A stretch of DNA of 64,000 nucleotides from Homalodisca vitripennis (Eukaryota > Arthropoda > Insecta > Hemiptera > Cicadellidae), in assembly GCF_021130785.1 (NCBI RefSeq), contig NC_060208.1, forward strand, positions 169,750,501 to 169,814,500, given 5' to 3'. This document shows positions 22,322-34,700 of the stretch, piece after piece (positions within the stretch are counted from its first letter, which is position 1; each line of letters begins with the position of its first letter). Position numbers and translations under genes: made by a program. The notes below the pieces were generated by a model, which was not told the origin of the DNA, searched no databases, and saw only the letters and a program-made list of their open reading frames with translations.

Positions 22322-23282
22322 ATGGCACTCTGTGGCGTTTGCGGAAGTGAGTGCAATGATCCAAGCAGTATAAAGTGCACGTGGAAAATGTGAAAAATGT
22401 TTTTCCATCTTCATTGTGTAAAGGGTGGAAAAACGATGAAAAAATCAGGCGCTCTACTAAGGACTGGAAGTGTGTTTCCTGTAAAGGTAAAACTTCAACT
22501 CAAGGAAGTGTGAAATCAAATGTGTCTACGCTCACGAAGGACTTTTTAATTAAGGTAATGGAGGCTTTTAAAAAAGACGATTTTGGCGAAATGTCTTCTT
22601 TTAAATCTGAGTTGAATGAACTGTCAACCTCGGTGCAACATGTTTTATGCTATGGTTGGATACCTCTAACGTATTAATGAATGAAATTAAGAGACAGTTT
22701 GCCGAATTACAATAAGAAAATCAAATGCTTAAAGCTGATAACGTAATGTTGAGCAGAGAAGTTGGGGATTTGCGTTGAGCGGATGAGAAACTTGGAGCAA
22801 TACTCGAGGGTGAATAATATCGAGATCAGCGGAGTACGAGCAACAAGGAACGAGGGATATCAGCGTGTTAGTGGCGGACGTCGGAGCAGCAACAGGAGTA
22901 GAAGTCCAGGAGATGGACATAGCCGCCGCGCACCGTGTGCCTTCCTTCAGAAAAGGACCGGGAGCCGTCTGTCATCGAGCAGTTCAAGACGAGAGGCACT
23001 AAGGAGCAGTGGATTCGAAAAGTCAAGGCAAAAGAAGAATTTGATGGCTAGAGATGTCAATCAGCACTTACCTGTTCAGCGAATCTTCATCAACGACCAT
23101 CTCTCGCCGGAGAAACAAAACAGTTCCTCGCGAGACTCAAACAGAAGGGACGGGAGCTCAGCTACAAGTTCGTATGGTGCCGCGACGGCAAGTTTTTTAT
23201 TCGGAAAAAAAAAAGTGAGGGAGAACCGGTGAAGAAAATAAACTCTTTATGCAGATATGGACTCACTCAAATAAGCATGTAA
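22322..23282 (+). pseudogene. LINE B ORF1 with PHD-type zinc finger
   Basis: From ATG 22322 the frame reads MALCGVCGSECNDPSSIKC, then across a one-base shift KCFHLHCVKG and, in the frame 22375-22677, DWKCVSCK. Together this is the Cys4-His-Cys3 spacing of a PHD finger (about residues 4-55). A coiled-coil-like region (EIKRQFAELQ near 22685) precedes LEQYSRVNNIEISGV (about 22793-22835). The C-terminal half, read across frames, is AAAHRVPSFRKDREPSVIEQ, TKEQWIRKVKAK, INDHLSPE and SYKFVWCRDGKFFIRKK. Those are hallmarks of LINE ORF1 nucleic-acid-binding C-domains. Stop near 23282. At least four frame breaks. Confidence 0.78.
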
Positions 23283-23394
23283 GTTGCACTTCAAGGTACC
23301 CAAACATGGAAACCTTACAAAGTAAACATATTTTAAATATGCATCAAAAATACAAACGTATATACTAACTGTTTTAATCATTTTTTATATTTCT

Positions 23395-24090
23395 CAAGAT
23401 CAATTAGGCCTAAATCAGAACATAATTTATGCAAATATAAGAAGCATCAGAAAAAACTTTGACAGGTTTTTATTAGTTTTAAATCAAATTAAACATAAAA
23501 TAAGTTTTATTGTTCTTAGCGAAATTTGGATTGGTGGTGACGAAGTTGAAGTCTATAATATTCCTGGTTACAGCACATTCCATTGCTGTAACAATGATTT
23601 AAAGATCGGGGGGAATTTTATGCTACATATCGAACGAAATTTGTATGTCGAACCTAAATTTGAGCTTAACAACAGCTGATACCTTACTTTTAAAAATTAT
23701 CTTTAAAGACTTTTTTTTTTAAATCTTTTTTGCATTTATAGGCTACACAGTTTTAGTGAAAATGATTTTATTGTGGAGCTAGGCAATGAAATTAACATCA
23801 ATTTATAATAACACAGTATTAATTGGGGACATAAATTTAAACTTAACAGAAAAACACACGAAATGCAAATAGTTATCTAAGTTTATTAAGTAGTAAATGG
23901 CTTTGTTCAGTTAATTGATCGTTCCAACTAGAATCACTGCCAACTCACAGTCGTGTATTGATCACATTTTTGTCAGACACCGTGATGTTTACATGTTTAA
24001 GCGTGCAATATTTGATGTTGACTTAACTGATCATTGTATGTTAGGCTTAAAACTGACGCTTCCTAGTTGTAAAAAATCAGGTTGTAAATA
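23395..24090 (+). pseudogene. LINE B ORF2 endonuclease domain
   Basis: LNQNIIYANIRSIRKNFD (about 23410-23464) is the usual N-terminal Asn motif of APE-type LINE endonucleases, followed by IVLSEIWI (about 23505-23530, catalytic Glu). A degraded middle follows, then IGDINLNL (about 23821-23845), SCIDHIFVRHRDV (about 23948-23990) and DLTDH (about 24018-24034), the final Asp-His pair. The enzyme would nick target DNA. Several stops break the frame between 23640 and 23820, where sequence is most eroded. Confidence 0.7.
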
Positions 24091-26250
24091 ATAGCGTAAA
24101 TAATCAGAATAACTTTCAAGGCCAAATAGATTAAGATAAGCTACTGTTGGATTTGGATTTGATACAGTGGGATGAATGTTTTATAAATAATAATATTGAT
24201 GATAGTTTTAATTGTTTTTAAAAACTTTACTAAATACTATAGACAAATGTTAAGAAAAAGTCAACGTTTGAAAAATGATAAATTAAAACAAAGCTAAATT
24301 AATCAGTCCTTGGATAAATAATAAGCCATTAGAAAAACTGAAAAGAAAAAAAAATAAGTTATATCATCTTTATAAATCCAGGCCATATGATAGAAATTTT
24401 TCATGCTATTATAGTGGGTTTTGTAATATAATTAAAACTTGAAATAAATCTTACAAAAAATCAATATTATTCTAAGAAAATTAATGAAGCAAAGTGAGAT
24501 ACAGATCTTCAATGGAAAATAGTTAATAATTTGAGTGGGGCAGAGTTAATAAAAAGTCTGTGAAAAGGTTAGCATTAGATAGCGGAGAAATTTTATCTGA
24601 TCCAATTCATTGTAGCTGATACAATTAACAACTATTTTATCGCTGTACAAAATAATATGTAATACTACAATAACTACTGCAATGCTATAGAGCTAAACTT
24701 ATTACCTAGGATGTCTTCTTTTTTTATTCTTCCAACAAAACGAAAATGAAGTGTTTGAAGTTATTAAAAGCTTAAAAAAATAAAAAAAATCTTCTGGTTT
24801 CGACTATATAAGTGTTGCCATTGGTGAAACATGTTGCTCGCGTATTGTCTCCTGTTCCCGCTATGATAATTAATTTAAGTTTTTCTAAAGTTTTGTTTCC
24901 TCAGAAATTAAAGTCTAGTATTATTGTCCCTATTTATAAGAAGAACACTACCATTAAATTAGACAACCTACGTCCCTATTAGTTTGCTTTCTATTTTTTC
25001 AAAGATCTTCGAGAAATTAATGAAAGTAAGATTGGTCAGTTATTTGAATAAAATAAATTTTTTTAGTGACAATCAGTATGGTTTTAGGAAGGGGTCGTCT
25101 ACCGAGGATGCACTTGTTAATGTAAGGGTATGATTTATTCTAGTTTAAACGAGGGTTAGTAAATCGACGGGATTATTCATTGATTTCCAAAAAGCATTTG
25201 ACTTGGTCGATCATGACATATTGTTGGTAAAAATGGAGATGGCGGGAGTGCGGGGTGGGTGTGGCCTTGAGCTGGTTCCGCAGCTTCCTCACGGGGCGGG
25301 AGCAGCGTCGGTGTGCGGGTTGGTCACGCTGTCAGCGCGCCACTGCCGGTCACTAACAGGGGTGCCGCAGGGAATTGTCATCTCTGCCACTCTATTTCTG
25401 ATATTTATAAATGATTTATTAGAACTCAGTTTTAATGGCAAGGCTAGTGCCTTCGCCGGACGATATTGCCTTCTTTTATTCCCAGAAGGAATACGGAATT
25501 ATTATTTAGCCAAATTAATGATGATTTGTTTATTTTAAAAAAAATTGGTGTCTTACAAACAAAATGCTTGTAAAAGTTGAGAAAACAAAATATGCAAATT
25601 TTGGTTTCAATGATTTAAACTTTCATTCTAAACTTGTATTTCACAAATCTACTTGCAGAGGGGACGTTAAATCTATGTAATTGAAAGCAAATTGAAAAAA
25701 CAGAATTAGTTTTAAAATATTTAGGAGTCATTTTTGACCGAAAGCTAACATGGGATAAGCACGTAACAGTTTTGCAAAGAAAATTAAAATCTTCAATTAG
25801 AACATTTTACTTTCTACGAAATTTTTGTGGACGAACATTTGTTACAAACTCTGTATTTTGCTTTGGTCGAATGAAGACTACAATATGGGTTGGTTTGCTT
25901 TGGAAGTACTTTTAAATATCTAATAGAGAAATTAAGAGTTGTGCAAAACCATTTTTATAAGAATTATTTCTCATTTAAAAAAGAACGTGACAGTTCTTTC
26001 CCAATTTTTGCTAAACTTAAAATACTACCTTTGCAACATCTATTTGTATTTAAGATACTTAGGCTATTTTACATTTTAAAAGTGGTAATTTGGAAATTAC
26101 GGACTTAAATAACGGTACAAGAAAGTATAGACCAGAGAATGTTTCGACTACCAAAAAGTCAATAAATCAAATCCTAAAGCAGTCTTTTATGTACAATGGG
26201 CCGAAACTATTCAATAAAATTCCATATGAGTTTAAAATTTGCCGTTAAAC
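24091..26250 (+). pseudogene. LINE B ORF2 reverse transcriptase and C-terminus
   Basis: The linker at 24100-24760 is barely readable. RT motifs appear across frames: PISLLSIFSKIFEKLM (about 24975-25025), DNQYGFRKGSSTEDAL (about 25070-25115), GLFIDFQKAFDLVDHDIL (about 25169-25220, motif A intact) and TGVPQGIVISATLFLIFIND (about 25352-25412). The active-site FADD is split by an extra G at about 25455, so the frame reads AFAGRY. The C-terminus includes LRVVQNHFYKNYF (25930-25970) and FPIFAKLKILPLQHLFVFK (about 25999-26055), usual for CR1-like tails. Inactive. Confidence 0.75.
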
Positions 26251-26895
26251 TATAAGTTTTTTATAGGAAATTAAAAGAATTTTTACTGACAATAGAGGAC
26301 TGTTTTGTTCTTTTTCAAATAAAATTACTTGTACAAATAAAGACTGAATAAATAAAAATAATAAAAAACCATGTAAATAAACGAGGATTAATTTTAAGTA
26401 TATTTGTAATGTTATGTAATCTATTATATTATTATTATTATTTTATTATTGAATTTAAATTATTTTTGTTGTACAAAGTATATTTTAATTTCATTTAAAC
26501 TGCTAACCAAGTTTTATTTTTATTTCATGTATTTCATTTTCAACAGAGAAACTTATTTTTATGATATATAAAGGAAAAAGTAGTTGTGTGTAAATAAATA
26601 AAACTATTTTAGAGTAAAAGGTACAAGTTATACTTCAGGAAGATTTTAGTTAAGTTTTAGATTTAATTCTGAGTTTAAGTTTTAGATCAATAGTAGTGAT
26701 AAGACTTATGTGGACGCCACAGAGAGCCCGGCTGTGAAACAATTTAACTTTTATCTGGACGCAGATAAGATACTTGTAATTTAAGTACTTGCACTGGCCA
26801 CACTACTTGTAAAAGTGGTCAGTCTTTCCAAAGATTGTATTTTGTTAATGACTGTACATGTTTGCTGTTGGAAATAAATTTCAATTCTTCAATAT
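26251..26895 (+). repeat. LINE B 3' UTR
   Basis: Noncoding and AT-rich, with an ATT run near 26425-26450. The last 200 bp are more GC-rich (TGGACGCCACAGAGAGCCCG near 26710) and end in GGAAATAAATTTCAATTC, a CAATT-type terminus often seen on CR1-like elements. The exact end, about 26885-26895, is estimated. Confidence 0.55.
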
Positions 26896-27618
26896 AGCAA
26901 CTAGCAACTTGAGAGAAGAGAAGCTATCTTCAGAGAAGCTATATCAGAAATGTTAATGTCGGTTAAAAATATACACAGTATATATAGACTATATTTTCAT
27001 ATCGTTTCTATCACTGATTTATTTTTATTCTACTAAGTAAATGTGCCCTAATAACACATAATATTATTATTATTATTTTAAAATTACTGGTCAAAAGGCT
27101 TAAATATAAAATAAATACCCCAATGAGAAGAAACACACATAGAGAGAAGAAATAAATTATTATTAGCTATGTTAATTTAGTTATAACTAACTGAACTCTT
27201 ATTCTATCAGAACCGTTTAAGAGTAAATAACTATGAATCTATTTATGTGATTACAATTCCGTGATTACTTGGAGGCGACTTGCTTCACATTGAGATTCCA
27301 TTCATTATTACCAAGGAATATAAAATGTAACACACTACTACTATTCTTATTTTGTTATTCAAAATATTTACTAGACGTTACATTATTATTCAGTAGACAT
27401 TATTATTATAGTTGACATTATCTTTATAATAATCGTCTGTAAACATTTATATAAAATTAATCCTTAGATTTCAATTAATTGTACGTAGTGTAGGAAAGTG
27501 GAGATAAGGGTTTAACCATTTAATAGTAATATTGCTAGATATATGTAAAACCTTCCCTCTGATTGCAGCTAATATATGTTACAATTTTAATATAGCCATT
27601 ATACATGTAGTATATAGG

Positions 27619-27620
<2 letters not shown>

Positions 27621-27666
<46 letters not shown>

Positions 27667-27675
27667 TATATATAT
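27621..27675. repeat. (AT)n microsatellite
   Basis: An alternating AT run with one AA interruption near 27660; about 55 bp. Confidence 0.95.
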
Positions 27676-28239
27676 TAGTAGTATTGTATATACTACAAAT
27701 AATGTTTTATTTTATATAAACATAAATATTATATCCAATATAATACTTAAACTATTTAAAATCCAAAATATAATGTATAATGAATAACAAACTTGGACAG
27801 TTGAAAAGAGAGAGGAATTCTAATCGTGTATATAGAGATGCATTCATAGTATCTTCATGGGAGAAGACGACTTAGGTGCCATCCATGCGTCTCCTTCATG
27901 TCCTAGGCTTTAATTGAGTTTGATACAGATATGGCGTTCTCCCCAGTAGAATTGGAAGAAAGAAGAGATCGTTTTGTCATTTCCAAAATTTTACTTTCTA
28001 GGTTTATAATTTATATACGCGTATTTTAATCGAATCATTCGTTTTTTGTACAAAATTATTGAACAACAATATCATTGTATCTTAGAAAAAAATATCACTT
28101 TGCTTAGAAATTCAAACAACACAACACTGTACAAAAATTAGTTTTGCCTAAGGGATTTTAGTATTAGTGTAAAGTTTCATGACAGTAAAACAAAACATAA
28201 TCCTAGAATAATTCATCAGTCAGGACACAAAAGTTGGCC

Positions 28240-28325
28240 TACTCAAATACAACAACGCTTTTATTTGTTACTCGACGCCGCCAGCTTCTGCAGCTAGGCG
28301 ACAGTTCTGACAACAATTTTTAATC
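28240..28325. repeat. Dispersed repeat family X, copy 2 (fragment)
   Basis: ACAACGCTTTTATTTGTTAC then TCGACGCCGCCAGCTTCTGC and GGCGACAGTTCTG match 45,365-45,425 closely and 10,605-10,665 more distantly. No coding signal. Confidence 0.65.
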
Positions 28326-29996
28326 TTCAGAATTCAGAATTTGCTAACTCTGAAACATTTCATTGCATATTATGAAAAATTTAAATATTGATTATATGTT
28401 TAACTCAATGTTGCAATAAGTCACACCACGAGTCGCGTAATAGGTTTCTATGAACTAATGTCGTTCTTGTCATGTACTGCGGACAAACAATGATATATGA
28501 AATATATCTTTTGTTCCCACCTGCAGACAAAAGGGAAATTGCCTCAGCCTAATGAGTGATAGGCTTCAATTCCACGGATAAATACGACCATTACAGGACT
28601 CATTCTTATCTAATTAGAAACGATGAACACATGCAAAATGTAAAGTATACATATGAAACCTTCCTTGAGATATCTAGTGGATAATTAGGCTACTTGTGCT
28701 ATTATTTCACATGTTATAATTGTATTTTACTTGGTGATGTACACATTTATTTATTCTGTTTTTTTTTGTTTTTTTTGCCATAATAGTTATCCTTACGATC
28801 AATGCTTGTACAATAATGTACAATAGGTCATTTAGTTCTACATGCGGACAAAAAGATAAAAATTCATTTGTTCGTGTTCCTTTAATCCTTTGCTAACGCT
28901 TAACAAACTATTTTAAGAAATAACAGTGTAACAATTTTTCAATAAAATTATCTAATTCCGATGCTTATATTCAATCAATTATGCCACATCTCGAACATGT
29001 TAAATTACCATATTTTGAAACGATTAATTAACAACTATAAATTTTATGGTTGTGAAGTTGACAGAGATCTAAGTCGAATGCATGAACCGGATTTCAGTAA
29101 TAATAACCAAAAGGAAAGTAGTCAGAGCCTAAAACAATGTTAATTATAAGAGAGATTAAGAAAGCAGTTTACAAACCTAGTGATTGAATACAACCAAACA
29201 GTACTAGTAGAGCGAGTGTACACGCATGATCACTAGCATGGGGCACCCGGTTTTTATAAATAATATAAATATATTATTGGGAAGGTTTACAGTGGTACCA
29301 TTTCTTAAATAAACTGCGCGCCTAAACCATTATTAAGAAATACTACAGAATAGTGGGAGAAGCCTCCAAACATGAGATGTGCCTTATACATTAGTAGTGT
29401 CTTATAATAGTAGTAGGAGAGTTCACTAATATTAAGTGTAACTTAGACGTTGTTACACAAATCATTCAAAGTTCATTTCGTTGTTATAGTAGTGGAGGGA
29501 GAGTTCGATAAAAAATGTAGCGTTTCTCTTAAAAATAATGTTAATTTAATATTTAATGACAACGTCAATTAATATTCCCACGTTAATTTTGCATAGTGTT
29601 TGAGCTTGAGCTTGAGCACAGCTTTCTTAGACACCATCAAAGATAATTGAACCAAATATTTACCAGGTATTCTAGACATGTTAAAGAACACTTTAACACA
29701 TGGATGTAAAAGAATGTGTATTAACATTTTTTTATTAAATTTTTGAATATTAAAATACATGTTTTTGAATTTAAAAATATTTAATTTTTGTTTCCTTTGA
29801 ACTATTAGAGATATCTATATTTCCCTGTGTTAAAGTGTGCATTAGTATGTTGGTGAATTGTGGTAAAATTTTGTCGAAATAAATGCAGTAGTTCCTGAGG
29901 AATCTGCGTTCAAAGTTAAAAAAACGTGTATTTCGGGAAACGGAAAAAAAATGATGAATGCATAAAATTATAAGCAAAAACTTTAGTTTAAAGTTC

Positions 29997-30363
29997 CTAA
30001 AGCTGGCCAGCTCCATAGCTTGTGTCATCAGGGTCTTCTTCCTTATCTTCCAGCTTTCTCTTCACTTGTCTTTTCTTTTGCCTCGCTTGCTTTTTGAAAT
30101 CTGAAGAGTTACGCTGCTCCGATGCTTTGATGCGGTGTTGGTCCATTTGTTTCATGCTAAGAACAGTAAACTTTCCAATGTTCATCTCTAGTTTTTGGAA
30201 CAACTTGCATTTAGTTACATTACTACTATTGAACACTAACACAGCATCACACACTCCGAAATGTAGTGTTGTAAGTCCAAGAAAGCCGGTTTTGGGTAGC
30301 CTAGACCAAATAACCGCGTTCCCACTTTCGTTTGGATCTTCTGTCTTGCCGCTGATGAAGCTA
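29997..30363 (-). pseudogene. Candidate terminal exon: Mutator-like transposase-domain C-terminus
   Basis: A 121-codon open segment on the minus strand reads FISGKTEDPNESGNAVIWSR, LPKTGFLGLTTLHFGVCDAV, then LVFNSSNVTKCKLFQKLEMN. It ends with the basic QARQKKRQVKRKLEDKEEDP and SYGAGQL before a stop at 29997-29999. The NES...VIWSR...K..F.GL..L..GV.DAV..FN order and the SYGAG ending match, from memory, the C-terminus of insect proteins carrying a Mutator-like transposase domain (often encoded in multi-exon or transposon-derived genes). It has no ATG of its own; TTTATAG directly before CTTCATCAG (around 30364) is a plausible splice acceptor. It could be the last exon of a domesticated or active transposase gene, or a fragment. 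I found no matching upstream exon. Confidence 0.55.
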
Positions 30364-30364
30364 T

Positions 30365-31279
30365 AAAGACATTATACTTAAAGTTAAAGTAAGTGATGGT
30401 CACTAATTATATTAAAACCTCGCTAATCTTTAAATAAATAACCTTCAATTACTAAATGAGTTGGAGGAAATATAATAAAATACAGTACTTAATATTGTTT
30501 ATTCAAATTCAAATGGAACTTTGAATGAAATGAATTTGTAATGACCGATAAATTGCTGATCAAAAGGCGCTGTCAAAGGAAGTACTTTTCAAGAGGTTAC
30601 TTGGTCTGGAATAGTTAATTAATTAGTACGACTGTTCAGTGAACAATCTTAATTTAGAACTAGACCTGTTAAGTTAAGTTTTGAAGATTACACGTAAATA
30701 ATAAAACACTATGATTAATTCATACTCAACACATTATTATTCATAAGATTTCGCATTAAATTCTATCATGTATGTCTCTCTTAAAATTTATCTGGAAAAT
30801 GGCCAGGTTAAGATATATATTAATCTCACTTTTAGAACTTTTGAAATACTGTGACTTATCTTCAGCGCCCCATTTTCATACAAAGCTCAGCTCTTAAGAT
30901 CGTTATGGGATATTAGGGTTTCAAAATTTTGGCATGAGTTCCTTTCAAGCAAAATTTAAGTACAATAGATAAATGCTGACATAGATTACACAAAAAATAA
31001 AAAATTCTTATGAAGATGAAAGCTATTCAGTGGATGTAAACAAGGTCTAAATCAGTTGTATGCACTTATGCACTCGGAATACTACTAACGCTGATATATC
31101 AATGCTATCTAGAATTACCAATCGTCCTCCATTGAGGCAATTTATATGATTTATTACTGAAAGCCATTTTCTTTTAATATTTCCAATAAGAAGGTTGTAA
31201 TGTCGGTTTCTACTTTTTCGTTGACTATTACTGATTTTACATTGCAACTTCAATACAACCTGTTCGCACACAAATCTCC
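30365..31279. other. Region without a confident gene
   Basis: Contains an 88-codon open stretch on the minus strand (about 31047-31310, LDPEYRRFVCEQVVLKLQC near its start) that I cannot identify. Its upstream end overlaps the old LTR described next, so it may be a chance frame. The rest is AT-rich. Confidence 0.35.
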
Positions 31280-31715
31280 GATATTCTGGATCTAAATTCT
31301 TAGCGGAATAACAAGATAATTAGCACGCGTAGTTATTTTTTCTTTCTTGAACTTTATAGCTGAACGACAGCCTACCGGTGGTCATCTCGCGCGCCTTAAC
31401 TGTAACTAAAATTAACATTTTTTTCCTATTTTAAATTAGCCCTTTCATGCGATACATTTGAAAGTTTTAGTAAAGCACAAGTGTTTTGTAAATAGTTAAA
31501 TAAACTATCTGTGACGAAGTTTTTTATTTGCCAGATTAAGGTGATGTCGTTCTGATGACGAAACCACGTGGTCTTGATAATAACTTGTCACGATAAATGA
31601 CTAATCCCGTCACGGTTTTGTTTTAGGCGAATTCAAGTTCCTTTACTAAGAGATTGATTCTTCTCCTGCTTTGATTCTTTATTTCTTTTTGCGACTACAA
31701 CTATAATGTCGGGCT
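31280..31715 (+). repeat. Old diverged LTR related to the 11-18 kb Gypsy LTR
   Basis: Read on the + strand, this aligns in order to the minus strand of the Gypsy LTR. Shared blocks: TAATTAGCACGCGTA against TAATTGGCACGCGTA, TCTCGCGCGCC against CCTCGCGCGCT, TTTTAAATTAGCCCTTTCAT against ATTAAATTAGCCCTTTGAT, and ATGACTAATCCCGTCACG with TTTGTTTTAGGCGA against ATGGCTAATACCGTCGCG with TTTGTTTTAGGCGA. GACTACAACTATAATGTC against GACTACAGCTTCAATGTC comes last. Identity is about 60-75 percent by eye. No second LTR or coding part is adjacent, so it is a solo LTR or a fragment; the ends are not resolved. Confidence 0.7.
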
Positions 31716-34700
31716 ATGAATGCTGATGTTAAGGAAAATTTATATTTAATTTAACAGCTTTATTAAATTATAAATTTGCATAGGCAAAACTCCAAAGAAC
31801 CTTGGAACCACTAGGCTCATCCCATAGATACCATTGCTACTCTATTTTGTAACAACGCGGCAAAGCTACATTTTTATTTAACATCTAGAAGTAATGGTTG
31901 AAACATTTATCTGCCAGAATTAAATTGACTTCTAACTTTTTAATTTCAAGTATTTATTACTAGGACCTGCAACTCCTTTTTTATTCTTTCGGTATAATAT
32001 AACAACTATTTGTGTAATTTACGGTTGCTGTTATATGTGTTAAGCTAAAACAATTATAATCTATGAAAAAAACTTTACAATTTCATAATTTTAACTCTTG
32101 TGTTTCCTTCTTATTTTGATTTCAACCATAACTTTTGATTCGTTTTTTTAAGAGACCTTACCTTCTCACTAAATATTTACGAGACTACCCATATTCATAT
32201 ATTCAAATATAGGCCAATCTTCATATAAACATTTACGTTGAAGCACATTTCACCTAAAAAGTAGGCTAAAATATAGTGTTTACAATATAATTGTGTAAAC
32301 ACTTGTACTATTGTGGCTCTCGTGATCGTTACTTTCAAATTTGAAATAAAAACAACATTTTATATTACAGATATAATTTAAGTGTAAGAGGGGGTAGTTA
32401 AAAAGAAAAACTTCATAACTTTTTTTCATATACATCAAAGATGTCTCTACCATATTGTAAATCCTATGTTCCAATATAGTAGGGGGAGAGGGAGAGATTT
32501 GTGTTTTACACGTGATTACATGTCTATAAATTTCTATAACAGATAAAGGGATATATTTTAATTTTTCATGAAAGAATAATCTAATCACTAGTTCCGGTCT
32601 CAGGTATGTCTGGTACCGGTAGATTTCGAGGTCTTAATACAAATACGCCTCAAATTTTACCTTTCTATGTCACCGGAATTTGGAAACCAAAATAAATTAC
32701 TACAAAACTCTAAAAAACAAGCAATAATTTAATTATTATTACCACCATGAGCTTAAAATATTTATTTGCGAAAAATTAAAAACCAAGTTACATATAAAAA
32801 TTTCAGTTTGAGCTTTAAATTAAATTAAGTTTTAAGTAATCATTTAGCAATTTAGTACTGGAACAAAACGTCAAATATATTACTTATCAGTGATCCAACA
32901 ATTTACTGTCATATCACAAACCTTCTCAAGTTCATGTTTAGCTTTTAGGATATATACTCGTTATGGCCAAAATTACACTTTACAGTTTATAACGATACAT
33001 TCAACCAACCAACGGAAGCTGTTTATGAAATTAGCACAGTTCTTTTACATATCATTACCGTCGGTTCAAATGCTAAGTGTTACAGGTTTCGTGCTTTGGA
33101 CACTACTTATACTAAATTAGAATAGTTTTCTTGGGTGGTACTTCTTTCCATAACTGTTGGGAGTTTATACTAAAATGACAAATGCGTACAGTTTTCTTCA
33201 GGTAAAATTGTATTGTAAATAATTCCTGTGTTATCAAAATTAAATATTTTCTTCAGAAAACAAATGTGTACATGTGAAAACAAAATAGCAAAAAAAGAAA
33301 TTATTTTAACCATAAACTTTGTGACCTTGTTGCTGCTTACTAAATATCGCATCGGAGCCATCCGTTTTCAAATTTAACAACTCAATAAAAAAACTGAGAT
33401 TACATGAGATGTATCTAAAACACTCTGTTCGACACTGAGAATTCAAAGTTAGACAATCAATACATACTATATTATCCTTTTTCAGGCATACTTGATTGCT
33501 TTTGATTCCCAGAGACGTTAAAATTTCGGTTTTAAAAATTCTAAAACCGGTAATTGGAAATTTTAACTACTATCAGTAACCACAGCAAAGTACTAGGGCA
33601 TCTTAGCATCCTGGAGAGAGTTTTATACCTGAGCCTTAAGAGATGATGACATTATTAATATACAGAATGCACTCGTTACTCATTTTAACGTGGTAATTTA
33701 AGCAAAGTTACAAGCAACAATTTGTGCAATACTATCGAGTAGAATAAGCTGAATATAACACTTGTACAGAATCTAATGGCTGTAATACATATAAACTAAT
33801 GTTTCACCAATTCTTTCTCTCTTAAAAAACGAGGCTTCCACTACTCTGAGTCATTATCTTATCAAACAGAGTCAGCAGGAGAGTCGATACAGTATAAGTC
33901 GATAGTACTGATAAAGAGACCATCAGTCAAATACGGGATTTGATACTGAGCCCTTTAAGCCCTTACTGAGTCTTTAACGCAGATCCAAACTGCAACATTC
34001 TTTTTTGCTCGAAAGTTTCAATGATTATCAAGAATTACTCTACATACTTTTTCTTATTGTAGTTATTTGTAAAAATATTAAAAATCCACAATGTTATTAT
34101 TGTTTAAGCATAAAGCTTAATGTCGTGTTTAATAGTAAATTTCTAGCTCACTTCTAAATACTTACCCAATCACTGCTACTTATCTTAAATCACGCTAACA
34201 CATTACAGTGAGGCGCACATGAAGGAACTATCGACGAAGCACTTAAGCTCATAAAGCGGTAGAACAGTGTAATGTGCGGAAATTCTCGTACGTAAAACTT
34301 TTCCATCACGAACTTTACAGTCAGCAAAATTACTGCATTTGCCTACAGAGTTCTCTCGTTTGGCTGCTTCGTTATGAGCTATGTTATCGAACTTTTATGG
34401 TATATGATTGAACAGTTGAATCTTTATTTTAAGCTTTTCTTGCACAAGCTCATATTCGTTTAATTAAGCATCATCCGACTATGATCATCTTTACAGAGGT
34501 GATGATCCTCTATGTCTCTTCTGAACTAGAAAGTGAACCAAACTAAGATGCCAGATTTTGATGATGCTCTGGGCAGACTTGAAAGAAAACCAACCAACTA
34601 AATGACAGTTGTTACAGAAAAATTAAGGCATAGTCAGTCAAGACAGCGACTGACTTATTTTCTTTTTATACTCAATTCCTTTCATCCATTTTATCGTAAT

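Larger units (their letters stand above)
22141..26895 (+). mobile_element. LINE B: CR1-like element with PHD-finger ORF1
   Basis: A 5' leader (about 22141-22321) precedes ORF1 with a PHD-type zinc finger, then ORF2 with EN and RT, then a 3' UTR that ends near 26895 in AAATAAATTTCAATTCTTCAA. PHD fingers in ORF1 are an established feature of CR1-like LINEs. The copy is full-length or nearly so but disabled by numerous stops and frameshifts. Composition is mostly AT-rich, apart from a GC-rich block in the RT (25,235-25,370) and in ORF1 (22,780-23,180). Confidence 0.8.
26896..29996. other. AT-rich region without a confident gene
   Basis: Holds ATT runs (about 27061-27077), a long (AT)n tract and one dispersed-repeat copy (both listed). 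The frames 28961-29143 and 29569-29760 show no motif. Nothing else supported. Confidence 0.45.

Noticed and set aside
22729..22920. Minus-strand ORF opposite LINE B ORF1
   Set aside because: It is an antisense shadow of the GC-richer ORF1 text.
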